Shown here: in pieces, positions 1 through 9,107 of the stretch | How positions within the stretch are numbered: the stretch's first letter is position 1 | Layout of the letters: each line of letters starts with the position of its first letter | Origin: Terrabacter tumescens | GTDB taxonomy: Bacteria > Actinomycetota > Actinomycetes > Actinomycetales > Dermatophilaceae | Length of the DNA: 64,000 nt | Assembly: GCF_014646815.1 (NCBI RefSeq) | Contig: NZ_BMNZ01000001.1 | Span: 1-64,000, forward strand | Reading direction: 5' to 3' | Notes under the pieces: generated by a model | The model's input: only the letters and a program-made list of their open reading frames with translations | What the model was told of the DNA's origin: nothing | Databases searched by the model: none | Made by a program: the position numbers and the translations under genes

Positions 1-180
1 GGCGCGCCCCACACCGTCCGAACCACCACCCCCACCGGACACACCTACACCTCACACGCCCCACCCCTGCTGCCGGGACGTCTCCCCGGACGACAACCCG
101 ACCCCGCCGAAGTCAGACGCACCGTCGACGCACCGATCAGCCTCCTCGAACGCAGCCTCGCCCTAGCGCTCGCCGCCTGA
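1..180 (+). CDS. C-terminal end of a DUF222/HNH endonuclease-type protein (partial)
   Basis: Frame 1 is open from the window edge to TGA at 178-180 and gives 59 residues. The stretch around TTPTGHTYTSHAPPLLPG resembles the tail that follows the HNH domain in DUF222-type proteins, a family present in many copies in actinobacterial genomes. The HNH core and the DUF222 region lie outside the window, so the nuclease assignment rests on this tail alone. The frame is rich in Thr, Pro and His, unlike the housekeeping genes nearby. Confidence 0.55.
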   Translation, partial: GAPHTVRTTTPTGHTYTSHAPPLLPGRLPGRQPDPAEVRRTVDAPISLLERSLALALAA

Positions 181-268
181 CTCTGCTCCGAACCCCCAGC
201 TCAGAGCTGCTGGGCCAGTCCGATGACGTGACCCTGCAGTTCAGCGACCAGGATCTGGGCGAGGGAAC

Positions 269-1198
269 TCAGCCTCGGCGTGACGGTTCGCCGTCCACGC
301 GCGTCTCGGCCTCCGCGCCCGACGCAGCTGCCTCGAGCCCCGGGATGGCGTCGATCGCCTCGACGAGACGGGCACGCAGCGCCTGGCCCCGGACCGAGAA
401 GCCGCGCTGCGCGGCGGCATACTCCGCCTTGCCCTCGGGTGTCTCGATGCGCACGGGCTCGTAGCCGAGCTCGCGCAGGTCGTAGGGGGCGGCGCGCATG
501 TCGAGGGACCGGATGTCGCGGGCGAGCTCGAAGCAGTCCATGACGAGGTCGCTCGACACCGCGGGCACGAGCTTGTGCGCCCACTTGTAGAGGTCCATCC
601 CGGCGTGGAGGCACCCGGGCTGCTCGAGCGCGGGCTGGCTCTCGCGGGTCGGCCTCAGCGCGTTGAGCGGCTCGGCGTCAGGGGTGAAGAAGCGGTAGGC
701 GTCGAAGTGCGAGCACGCGACCTGGTGGCTCTCGACGACCGCGTCGGTGCCCGCGGCGCCGAGGCGCAGCGGCCAGCCCGCGTGCCTCACGTCGGACGGG
801 TCGAGGCGGTAGACCATGGCCCACTCGTGCAGCCCGAAGCAGCCGAACCGCCCGGGGCGCCCGGCGGTGCGCACGAGCAGGTCCCGCACGAACCGCACCG
901 TGTCGCCGCGGGCGGCGAGGAAGGCGTCGGCGTCCACGTGCACGCGGTCGTCCTCGACGGCGTAGAACCGCCAGTCGCGGTGGGGTGACCTGTCGGCCCC
1001 CGCGAGGGCGACGCCTGCACCGGGGTGCCAGCGGCGCAGCTGCGCCGGCTTGAACGAGTAGTACGTGAAGAGGAAGTCCTCGACCGGGTGCTTGCGGTGG
1101 TCGCGTCGGCGGGCGAGGTGCGCGGCGGTGGCGGCGTCGACCCGTGCCTCGTGCGCGGTGGTCCGCTCCCGCCACTCCGACTCGTCCAGCACCTGCAC
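269..1198 (-). CDS. Protein of the actinobacterial '3-methyladenine DNA glycosylase' annotation family
   Basis: A 309-residue protein starting VQVLDESEW and containing KHPVEDFLFTYYSFKPAQL and a Cys/His/Trp-rich centre (FGCFGLHEWAMVY). I recognise it as the actinobacterial family usually labelled 3-methyladenine DNA glycosylase. I see no helix-hairpin-helix glycosylase motif, so the enzymatic label should be taken as a family name and not as a demonstrated activity. GTG 1198 is preferred over the upstream ATG at 1237 because TACCCT (1205-1210, minus strand) ends 6 nt before it, the leaderless arrangement seen repeatedly in this window. The gene diverges from the SagB-like gene at 1267. Confidence 0.7.
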   Translation of the reverse strand: MQVLDESEWRERTTAHEARVDAATAAHLARRRDHRKHPVEDFLFTYYSFKPAQLRRWHPGAGVALAGADRSPHRDWRFYAVEDDRVHVDADAFLAARGDTVRFVRDLLVRTAGRPGRFGCFGLHEWAMVYRLDPSDVRHAGWPLRLGAAGTDAVVESHQVACSHFDAYRFFTPDAEPLNALRPTRESQPALEQPGCLHAGMDLYKWAHKLVPAVSSDLVMDCFELARDIRSLDMRAAPYDLRELGYEPVRIETPEGKAEYAAAQRGFSVRGQALRARLVEAIDAIPGLEAAASGAEAETRVDGEPSRRG

Positions 1199-1204
1199 CC
1201 CACG

Positions 1205-1210
1205 AGGGTA
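1205..1210 (-). promoter_or_regulatory. -10 hexamer TACCCT, leaderless start of the glycosylase-family gene
   Basis: TACCCT on the minus strand is followed by 6 nt and then GTG 1198. No ribosome-binding site fits between them. Confidence 0.5.
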
Positions 1211-1266
1211 GGCGATGTTCGCGCCGGATCCGCCCACGCCGAGGGCCGACGGAGCACGATGGGCCC

Positions 1267-2736
1267 ATGGCTCCCGACGTCGAACGGCCCACCCATCTGC
1301 TGCACCGGCTCACGTCCTACTCCCACGAGCGCGAGTGGACGGAGGTGCCTGCCGACGACCGCCTCGTCCAGGACCTCGTCCCGAACGACCTCACCCGTCG
1401 TCCGCGCTGGTACAAGGACTACGACGACGACCTGAGCCGAACGCTCCTGCCCCAGGAGCTGCCCGGGACGACCGAGCCGGCCACGAGCGTCCTCGCGGGC
1501 ACCGCCGACGTCGCACCCGCCAGCCTCGACCTCCCGGGCCTTGCCCGCCTGCTCTTCCTGTCGGCGGGCGTCACCCGGCGCACGACCCGTGCCGACGGCG
1601 GCACCAACCTCTTCCGCGCCGCCGGCTCGGCCGGAGCGCGCTTCCCGCTCGAGCTCTACGTCGCGGTGCCGCGGGGAGCTGCGGCCGACCTCCCGGGCCT
1701 CGCGCCCGGCGTGCACTGGTACGACCCCGAGGCGCACGCGCTCGTCACCGTCGGCCCACCGCCGACCGGTGACTCGACGACCCTCGTCGTCACCGGCATC
1801 CCGTGGCGCACCGGCTGGCGCTACCGCGAGCGCGGCTTCCGCCACATCTACTGGGACGCCGGCACGATGCTCGCGCAGACGCTCGCCCTCGCCGACGCCG
1901 CCGGAATCCCGGCGCACCTCCTCACGACGTTCCCTGACGCCGAGGTGGCCGTCCTCGTCGGTGCGGACCGCGTGCACGAGTTCCCCGTGGCGCTCGTCGT
2001 GCTCGGCGACGGACGGCCCGCGGTCCATCCCACCGGCGACGCGCTGCCCGGACGCCACGACGCGGACGGGCTCGAGTTCCCGCTCGTGACGGCCGCCCAG
2101 CGAGCGGGGGAGCGCGACGTCCTCGGCGCGCCGCACGCCCGTGGCCCGGCGGTCCCCGTCCTGTCGACCGACCCCGGGCCGAGCACCGACGCGGTCGTCG
2201 CGAGCAAGGGCTCGATCCGCCGTCTGCACCGCGACCGCTCGGTGCCACGCGTCCTGCTCGTCGACGCCATGGCTGCCGCGACCCGGGGCGTCGACGTCCC
2301 GCACTGGGTCGGGGTCAGCGCCGTCGACGGCGTGCCCACCGGCATCCATCGCTGGCCCGACGTCGCCGACGCCGTGCGTCCGCTCGACGAGGCGACCCTG
2401 CGCGACGAGCTCTTCGCCGCGTCGCTCGAGCAGGGGCTGGCCGGCGACGCGGCGTTCGTCGCGATGAGCGGCATCGACCTGGCGACGCTCGACGACCACG
2501 ACTACCGCGACGCGCAGCTGCTCTCGGGTCTCGTCGAGGGACGCCTGCACCTCATGGCGTACGCATTGGGCGCCGCGGCCTCGGGCATGACCTTCCGCGA
2601 CTCCGACCTCGCCGACCTCCTCGGCGCCGACGTCGCCGGTCTGCTGTGGACGTGCGTCGGCGTGCCGGAGTACCGCACCCGCCCCAGCGGCCAGCCGGGG
2701 TCGCCGGCCGACGTCACCATCGTCTGGCCGCGCTGA
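1267..2736 (+). CDS. Tandem SagB/ThcOx-type nitroreductase-fold oxidoreductase
   Basis: A 489-residue protein with two copies of a nitroreductase-like FMN fold, roughly residues 80-260 and 300-485. The first holds LARLLFLSAGVTRR followed by GARFPLELYVAV, the usual opening of SagB-type dehydrogenases. The second ends with a GLLWTCVGVPEYR-like segment. In thiazole/oxazole-modified peptide pathways SagB enzymes oxidise azolines using FMN. Here no cyclodehydratase (YcaO, ThiF-like) or precursor gene lies nearby, so the substrate is unknown. ATG 1267 follows GGAG at 1251-1254; an in-frame ATG at 1144 would overlap the divergent neighbour and is not used. A reductive or FMN-storage role cannot be excluded. 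Confidence 0.75.
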   Translation: MAPDVERPTHLLHRLTSYSHEREWTEVPADDRLVQDLVPNDLTRRPRWYKDYDDDLSRTLLPQELPGTTEPATSVLAGTADVAPASLDLPGLARLLFLSAGVTRRTTRADGGTNLFRAAGSAGARFPLELYVAVPRGAAADLPGLAPGVHWYDPEAHALVTVGPPPTGDSTTLVVTGIPWRTGWRYRERGFRHIYWDAGTMLAQTLALADAAGIPAHLLTTFPDAEVAVLVGADRVHEFPVALVVLGDGRPAVHPTGDALPGRHDADGLEFPLVTAAQRAGERDVLGAPHARGPAVPVLSTDPGPSTDAVVASKGSIRRLHRDRSVPRVLLVDAMAAATRGVDVPHWVGVSAVDGVPTGIHRWPDVADAVRPLDEATLRDELFAASLEQGLAGDAAFVAMSGIDLATLDDHDYRDAQLLSGLVEGRLHLMAYALGAAASGMTFRDSDLADLLGADVAGLLWTCVGVPEYRTRPSGQPGSPADVTIVWPR

Positions 2737-2766
2737 CCGTCCTCCGCAGGGGAGCGTGACCCGTCG

Positions 2767-2772
2767 TAGGGT
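2767..2772 (+). promoter_or_regulatory. -10 hexamer TAGGGT before the fumarylacetoacetase-family gene
   Basis: TAGGGT is followed by gggcgc (6 nt) and GTG 2779. Confidence 0.55.
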
Positions 2773-2778
2773 GGGCGC

Positions 2779-3558
2779 GTGCGCATCGCGAGGTACACGA
2801 CCGGGGACGACCCGGCATACGGAATCGTCCAGGGCGACCCCGGGAGCGAGGTCATCACGCCGTTGGCGGGTGACCCGCTCTACATCGGCCTCCAGCCGAG
2901 CGGGCAGCAGCCCGTCATGCTCGAGGACGCCCGCCTGCTGGCGCCGGTCATCCCGCGCTCCAAGGTCGTCGCCATCGGCAAGAACTACGCCGACCACGCC
3001 AAGGAGATGGGCGGCGAGGCACCGGCCGAGCCGATGATGTTCTTCAAGCCCAACACCGCCGTCGTCGGGCCGTTCGACCCCGTGGTCCTGCCGGCCGGCA
3101 GCGACGAGATCTCCTACGAGGGCGAGCTCGCCGTCGTCATCAAGACGATCACCAAGGGCGTCAAGGCCGAGAACGCCGCCGAGTGCATCTACGGCTACAC
3201 CATCGCCAACGACGTGACGGCCCGTGACTGGCAGCGCAGCGACGGACAGTGGGCGCGCGCCAAGGGCTTCGACACGAGCTGCCCGCTCGGCCCGTGGGTC
3301 GAGACCGAGCTCGACCCGGCCGACCTCTCGATCCGCACGACGCTCGACGGCGAGCTCAAGCAGGACAGCACGACGGCCGACATGATCCACGGCATCGCCT
3401 CGATCATCGAGTACGCGTCCGCCGCCTTCACACTGCTGCCGGGCGACGTCATCCTCACCGGCACGCCCGCCGGCGTCGGGCTCGTCGAGGCCGGCCAGCA
3501 GGTCACCGTCGAGATCGCCGGCATCGGCTCTCTGACCAACACATTCGTGCGTCGCTGA
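2779..3558 (+). CDS. Fumarylacetoacetate hydrolase family protein
   Basis: A 259-residue protein with the FAH fold. It has an N-terminal strand region, then VVAIGKNYADHAKEM (around residue 65), YEGELAVVI with the metal-binding acidic residues (around 114), TIANDVTARDWQ (around 140) and the closing GDVILTGTPAGVGLVEAG (around 223). FAH-family enzymes hydrolyse or decarboxylate beta-diketo acids such as fumarylpyruvate and acylpyruvates, using Mg2+ or Mn2+. The single-domain length and lack of aromatic-degradation neighbours suggest acylpyruvase/oxaloacetate-decarboxylase-type activity, but this is inference. The GTG start is fixed by the adjacent -10 box. Confidence 0.85.
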   Translation: MRIARYTTGDDPAYGIVQGDPGSEVITPLAGDPLYIGLQPSGQQPVMLEDARLLAPVIPRSKVVAIGKNYADHAKEMGGEAPAEPMMFFKPNTAVVGPFDPVVLPAGSDEISYEGELAVVIKTITKGVKAENAAECIYGYTIANDVTARDWQRSDGQWARAKGFDTSCPLGPWVETELDPADLSIRTTLDGELKQDSTTADMIHGIASIIEYASAAFTLLPGDVILTGTPAGVGLVEAGQQVTVEIAGIGSLTNTFVRR

Positions 3559-3568
3559 CTCCATCTCG

Positions 3569-3574
3569 TAGGGT
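3569..3574 (+). promoter_or_regulatory. -10 hexamer TAGGGT before the small gene at 3582
   Basis: TAGGGT is followed by ttatgtc (7 nt) and ATG 3582. If transcription starts there, the second ATG at 3597 would have a 15-nt leader carrying AAAAGGA at 3586-3592. Confidence 0.45.
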
Positions 3575-3581
3575 TTATGTC

Positions 3582-3761
3582 ATGGAAAAGGACGAAATGA
3601 ACCCTCAGACGTCGGCAGGATCCGGCGAGACGGCCGCCGACCGCGGCTACATCGGTCGACACGCGCGCCCGGGCAAGCCGGACCAGGGCCCCGACGCGGA
3701 CGCGACGTACGACGCGCGGCACGACGACATCGACGGTCCTCCCGGAGCCGTGAAGGCCTGA
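3582..3761 (+). CDS. Small hydrophilic protein of unknown function
   Basis: An open frame of 59 residues (54 from the second ATG at 3597, which has AAAAGGA four bases upstream). The protein is Asp-, Gly- and Pro-rich, has no membrane segment or cysteine, and looks disordered. It lies 23 nt after the FAH-family gene and ends before a strong hairpin, which supports it as a real transcription unit. I do not recognise the family. Confidence 0.5.
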   Translation: MEKDEMNPQTSAGSGETAADRGYIGRHARPGKPDQGPDADATYDARHDDIDGPPGAVKA

Positions 3762-3786
3762 GCGCCTGCACCCACAGCGTTTCCGC

Positions 3787-3818
3787 GACGCCGCCCGACC
3801 CCACGGTCGGGCGGCGTC
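3787..3818 (+). terminator. Hairpin terminator between the small gene and gltX
   Basis: A perfect 14-bp stem (GACGCCGCCCGACC / its complement) with a CCAC loop and no T-run, typical of high-G+C terminators. Confidence 0.7.
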
Positions 3819-3864
3819 TCCGCGTCCGGAGCGCCGCGACGCGCCCACTAGGCTGGGTCGCACC

Positions 3865-5547
<1,683 letters not shown>

Positions 5548-5552
5548 GGCAG

Positions 5553-6203
5553 GTGGGCGTGGAGGACTGGTCCTGGCCGCTGCACGGCATCCGCCTGCGC
5601 ACGGCCGACCTCGACCTTCGGGTCATGACCGAGGCCGACCTCCCGGTCCTCTGCGCCCTCCTGCCGGACGACCTCTCGATGAACCCGCACGCGACGAGGT
5701 ATGCCGGTCTCGACGACCGCGCGAACCGTCGGGCGGTCCTCGTGCAGGGCTACTGGCGCGCCCTGGGCCTGTGGTCGCCTGACGACTGGGCGCTGCCCTT
5801 CGTCGTGCGATCCGGTGGGGACGTCGTCGGGGCCCAGTGGCTCGAGGGTCCGGACTGGCGCTCCGACCACGCGGTCGACTCGTCGTCGTGGCTCGTTCCC
5901 ACGGCGCGGGGGAGGGGCCTCGGCAAGCAGATGCGGGCGGCCGTGCTCGCCCTCGCCTTCGGCCCGCTGCGGGCCGAGACCGCGATCAGCTCCGCCGTCG
6001 TCGACAACGCCTCGTCCCTGGGCGTCTCACGTGCCCTCGGCTATCGCGACACGCACCGCTCGGTGCTGGAGCACTCGGGGGAGACGCTGCAGCACGTGCG
6101 GCTGACGCAGGCGAGCTGGCTGGCGTCGGACCACGCCCGGGGCATCCGTGTGGAGGGTGTCACGCCCGCGCTGCCCCTCTTCGGGATCGTGGACCCGACG
6201 TGA
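5553..6203 (+). CDS. GNAT-family N-acetyltransferase
   Basis: A 216-residue protein with acetyl-CoA-binding motif A visible as RGRGLGKQMRAAVL near residue 120, followed by NASSLGVSRALGYRD typical of the GNAT C-terminal half. Substrate unknown. The start is GTG 5553, five bases after the gltX stop; GTG 5559 is an equally possible start two codons later. The end overlaps the GTG of the HAD gene by 4 bp, indicating a gltX-GNAT-HAD operon. Confidence 0.8.
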   Translation: MGVEDWSWPLHGIRLRTADLDLRVMTEADLPVLCALLPDDLSMNPHATRYAGLDDRANRRAVLVQGYWRALGLWSPDDWALPFVVRSGGDVVGAQWLEGPDWRSDHAVDSSSWLVPTARGRGLGKQMRAAVLALAFGPLRAETAISSAVVDNASSLGVSRALGYRDTHRSVLEHSGETLQHVRLTQASWLASDHARGIRVEGVTPALPLFGIVDPT

Positions 6204-6952
6204 GCTCCCCGTCCGTCACGAGCGCCCTCGACGGCGCCCAGGCGTTGCTCCTCGACGTCGACGACACGATCGTCGACACGCGGGAGGCGATGGTCGACGC
6301 GGGCACGCAGGCCGCGGCTGCGATCTGGCCGCACCGGCCCGACGAGCACCGGGCCATGGCGCAGCGCTACTACGACGACCCCGAACGCTGGTTCCCGCGG
6401 TACGCGTCGGGGGACGTGGCGTTCGAGGTGATGCGGGCCGGGCGGCTGGCCGAGGTCGCCGCCGCGTTCGGGCTCGCGGTCCCCGACGGGGCCCACCGCT
6501 CCTACGAGGAGGCCTACGCGCCCGCTTTCCGGCGCGCCCAGCGGCTCTTCCCCGACGTGCCCGACCTGCTCGTGGCGGCCGAGGGTGCGAGCCTTCCCGT
6601 CGCCCTGCTGACGAACTCGGCCCAGGCGCCGACCGAGGTCAAGCTCGAGGCCCTGGATCTCGCCGGACGGTTCGACGTCGTCGTGACCACCGACACCCTC
6701 GGCTTCGGCAAGCCCGACCCCCGCGTCTACCTCGAGGCGTGCCGGCTCGTGGGCGTCGAGCCCGGGCGGGTCGTGTGCATCGGCGACAACCTCGAGTGGG
6801 ACGTCCTCGGCGCCGAGGCAGCCGGTCTGCGTGCCGTCTGGCTCGACCGCGAGGGCCGCGGGACCTCCGAACCGGTCGCCTCCGTGCGGGACCTGGACGA
6901 GCTGACAGCGGTGCTCGACCGCCGATTTGGGCCACCGGCAGGAGACCGGTAG
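6200..6952 (+). CDS. HAD-superfamily hydrolase
   Basis: A 250-residue phosphatase-like protein. HAD motif I is LLLDVDDTIVDT (nucleophile Asp19, Asp21), motif II is LLTNSAQ (around 136), motif III Lys lies in GFGKPDP, and motif IV is CIGDNLEWDVLGA. A helical cap sits between motifs I and II (subclass I). Substrate cannot be read from sequence. GTG 6200 overlaps the preceding TGA (GTGA), implying translational coupling with the GNAT gene; starting further upstream would run antisense-free through the GNAT frame and is not supported. Confidence 0.85.
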   Translation: MSSPSVTSALDGAQALLLDVDDTIVDTREAMVDAGTQAAAAIWPHRPDEHRAMAQRYYDDPERWFPRYASGDVAFEVMRAGRLAEVAAAFGLAVPDGAHRSYEEAYAPAFRRAQRLFPDVPDLLVAAEGASLPVALLTNSAQAPTEVKLEALDLAGRFDVVVTTDTLGFGKPDPRVYLEACRLVGVEPGRVVCIGDNLEWDVLGAEAAGLRAVWLDREGRGTSEPVASVRDLDELTAVLDRRFGPPAGDR

Positions 6953-7009
6953 TATTCCCATTCGGTTCACCCCGTACGGGTCGCAAGGCCAGCTCGGAGT
7001 GAAACCCCT

Positions 7010-7081
7010 TGGGGTATGGTGTAATTGGCAACACTACGGTTTCTGGTTCCGTCATTCTAGGTTCGAGTCCTGGTACCCCAG
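7010..7081 (+). tRNA. tRNA-Gln (anticodon CUG)
   Basis: Cloverleaf of 72 nt: acceptor TGGGGTA/TACCCCA with discriminator G, D-stem GTGT/ACAC, anticodon loop TTCTGGT giving CTG, and T-arm AGGTTCGAGTCCT. CCA is not encoded. The last pair of the anticodon stem (31-39) is T-T, not a Watson-Crick pair. Confidence 0.95.
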
Positions 7082-7172
7082 CTCTGGTTCACGGCAACGT
7101 GGACCGATTCGGAGAAATCCAGCCTTCACGGTAAGGTTTCTTCTCGTGCCGAGTCCGCTCGGCACCGCTCAC

Positions 7173-7245
7173 GGCCCCGTTGTGTAGCGGCCTAGCACGC
7201 CGCCCTCTCAAGGCGGTAGCGCGGGTTCGAATCCCGTCGGGGCTA
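7173..7245 (+). tRNA. tRNA-Glu (anticodon CUC)
   Basis: Cloverleaf of 73 nt: acceptor GGCCCCG/CGGGGCT (closing G-T wobble), discriminator A, D-stem GTGT/GCAC, anticodon stem CCGCC/GGCGG with loop CTCTCAA giving CTC, T-arm GCGGGTTCGAATCCCG. CCA is not encoded. It lies 91 nt after tRNA-Gln and the two are probably cotranscribed. Confidence 0.95.
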
Positions 7246-7266
7246 CGTGATGCTCGGAGGAGCAGC

Positions 7267-7300
7267 AGAAGACCCCGGTCCACACGGACCGGGGTCTTCT
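7267..7300 (+). terminator. Terminator of the tRNA-Gln/tRNA-Glu unit
   Basis: A perfect 15-bp stem (AGAAGACCCCGGTCC and its complement) around an ACAC loop, 21 nt after tRNA-Glu, ending in TCTTCTT. Confidence 0.85.
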
Positions 7301-7379
7301 TGCATGTCAGGGGTGCCCGTGCGCCACTCGCCATATGCTGGCGCTCGTCATTGGCCACGCCGAGCAAGGAGCAGCCGCC

Positions 7380-9107
7380 ATGACCGCACCGACCACCGTC
7401 GCCCCTCCGGCGGTCCGGGCCCGGCGCCGCCCCTGGCGGCCGACCCTCGGCGCTCCACGGCGCGTCCTCGACACGACCTTCTCCGGCGTGGGCCTCACCG
7501 TCGCTGCCTGGTTCTTCGCGCTGTCGCTGCTGCCCTCGCTGCTCCCACGTGCCGCCATGGTGCAGGGGATCGTCTCCGGCGCCACGGTGATGATCGGCTA
7601 CGGCATCGGAGCCGGCACCCAGGCGCTCTGGCGCTACCTCGGGATCCCGAGCGTGCCCGGCCGCACGCGCCGGGTCCTCGTCGCGGTCTTCGTCGGACTG
7701 GGTCTCTGGGCTGCCGTCTTCACCGGCTGGCGCCAGGTCGGCTGGCAGAACGAGATCCGCACGCTCTACGGCATGGAGCCGGTCTCGCCGACGGTGTGGC
7801 CCGTCATCATCGGCCTCACCGTGCTGCTGGCGGTGCTCATCCTCGTCGTCGCACGCAGCCTGCGCCTGCTCTTCCGCACCGTCTTCGGGTGGCTCGGGCG
7901 ACGCCTGCCGCGCCGGGTCGCGGTCGTCGTCGGGTCGGCCGTGCTGCTGGCGCTCATCTGGTCGCTGCTCACGGGCGTCCTCGTCAACGGCTTCTTCGCC
8001 GTCGCCAACAACATCTTCGCGCCGCGCGACACCCTCATCGCCGAGGACATGCGACGCCCCACGGAGCCCGAGCGCTCGGGCAGCCCGCAGTCCCTGTCGA
8101 GCTGGGAGCTGCTCGGCCGCCAGGGCCGCTACTTCGTCGGTGGTGGCCCGACCGTGAGCGACCTCGACGCCGCCAACGGTGGCGGGGCCAAGGAGCCGAT
8201 CCGGGTCTATGCCGGTCTCCGCTCGGCCGACAGCGTGCAGAGCCGTGCCGACCTCGTGCTCGCCGAGCTGCGCCGCACCGGGGCCTTCGACCGCAAGGTC
8301 CTCGTCATCGCCACGACGACCGGCACCGGCTTCCTCGACCAGAACGGCACCGACCCGCTCGAGTACCTGTGGAACGGCGACACGGCCATCGCCGGCGTGC
8401 AGTACTCCTACCTGCCCTCGTGGATCTCGCTCCTCGCCGACCAGGACGCCGTGCGCGAGACGTCGCGCGTCGTCTTCGACACCGTGCACCAGTACTGGTC
8501 GACGCTTCCCGCGTCGAGCCGGCCGAAGCTCTACCTCTACGGGCTCTCGCTCGGCTCCCTCGGCGTCGAGAGCATCCTCAGCTCCATCAACGTCATCAAC
8601 GAGCCCATCGACGGCGCCCTCATGTCGGGGCCGCCGTTCGTCAACGAGATGCACTCGCGCCTGACGGCGCAGCGCCAACCCGACAGCCCGGCATACCTCC
8701 CCGTCTACGAGGAGGGGCGCACGGTCCGCTTCACGGCCGAGCAGAACGGGCTCGGCCGGGGCGCCCCGGACTGGGGGCCCACGCGCCTCGTCTACCTCCA
8801 GCACGCGAGCGACCCCATCGTCTTCTTCTCGCCGAGCATGGCCTTCACCTCGCCCGAGTGGCTCAAGGACGGCGAGCGGGGCCCGGACGTCTCGGCCCGG
8901 ATGGGCTGGTTCCCGCTCGTGACGATGTGGCAGGTCCTGCTCGACCTGCCCGGCGCGGGCAGCATCCCGATGGGCTACGGCCACCTCTACTCCGCCACGT
9001 CCAACCTCGAGTCCTGGGTCGCCGTGACCAACCCGGCCGGCTGGACGCCCGAGAAGACGGCCACCCTCGCCTCGCTGCTCGAGAAGCGCCCCTACAAGGA
9101 CACGTGA
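7380..9107 (+). CDS. Membrane-anchored alpha/beta hydrolase (Abhydrolase_9 type)
   Basis: A 575-residue protein. The N-terminal ~210 residues carry about five hydrophobic segments (for example AWFFALSLLPSLLP and VIIGLTVLLAVLILVVA). The soluble C-terminal domain has the nucleophile elbow YGLSLGSLG near residue 390 and a late histidine region (GYGHLYSATSN). This architecture matches the Abhydrolase_9_N plus Abhydrolase_9 families. Alpha/beta hydrolases with membrane domains can act on aminoacylated lipids in some Gram-positives, and this gene converges on and overlaps by 16 bp an LPG-synthase-type gene, so such a role is a reasonable inference. ATG 7380 is chosen because AAGGAG lies at 7366-7371; the in-frame start at 7335 lacks one. 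Confidence 0.8.
   Translation: MTAPTTVAPPAVRARRRPWRPTLGAPRRVLDTTFSGVGLTVAAWFFALSLLPSLLPRAAMVQGIVSGATVMIGYGIGAGTQALWRYLGIPSVPGRTRRVLVAVFVGLGLWAAVFTGWRQVGWQNEIRTLYGMEPVSPTVWPVIIGLTVLLAVLILVVARSLRLLFRTVFGWLGRRLPRRVAVVVGSAVLLALIWSLLTGVLVNGFFAVANNIFAPRDTLIAEDMRRPTEPERSGSPQSLSSWELLGRQGRYFVGGGPTVSDLDAANGGGAKEPIRVYAGLRSADSVQSRADLVLAELRRTGAFDRKVLVIATTTGTGFLDQNGTDPLEYLWNGDTAIAGVQYSYLPSWISLLADQDAVRETSRVVFDTVHQYWSTLPASSRPKLYLYGLSLGSLGVESILSSINVINEPIDGALMSGPPFVNEMHSRLTAQRQPDSPAYLPVYEEGRTVRFTAEQNGLGRGAPDWGPTRLVYLQHASDPIVFFSPSMAFTSPEWLKDGERGPDVSARMGWFPLVTMWQVLLDLPGAGSIPMGYGHLYSATSNLESWVAVTNPAGWTPEKTATLASLLEKRPYKDT

Noticed and set aside
1267-3558. A ribosomally made peptide cluster suggested by the SagB-like gene
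   Set aside because: No YcaO, ThiF-like, precursor or export gene within reach; the neighbours are metabolic and translational genes.
787-3564. A 925-codon minus-strand frame opposite the SagB-like and FAH genes
   Set aside because: Its composition is Arg/Gly/Val shadow sequence, and three recognisable protein families lie on the other strand.
7010-7245. tRNA genes as an integration site for a genomic island
   Set aside because: No integrase, no duplicated tRNA 3' end, and downstream genes look chromosomal.
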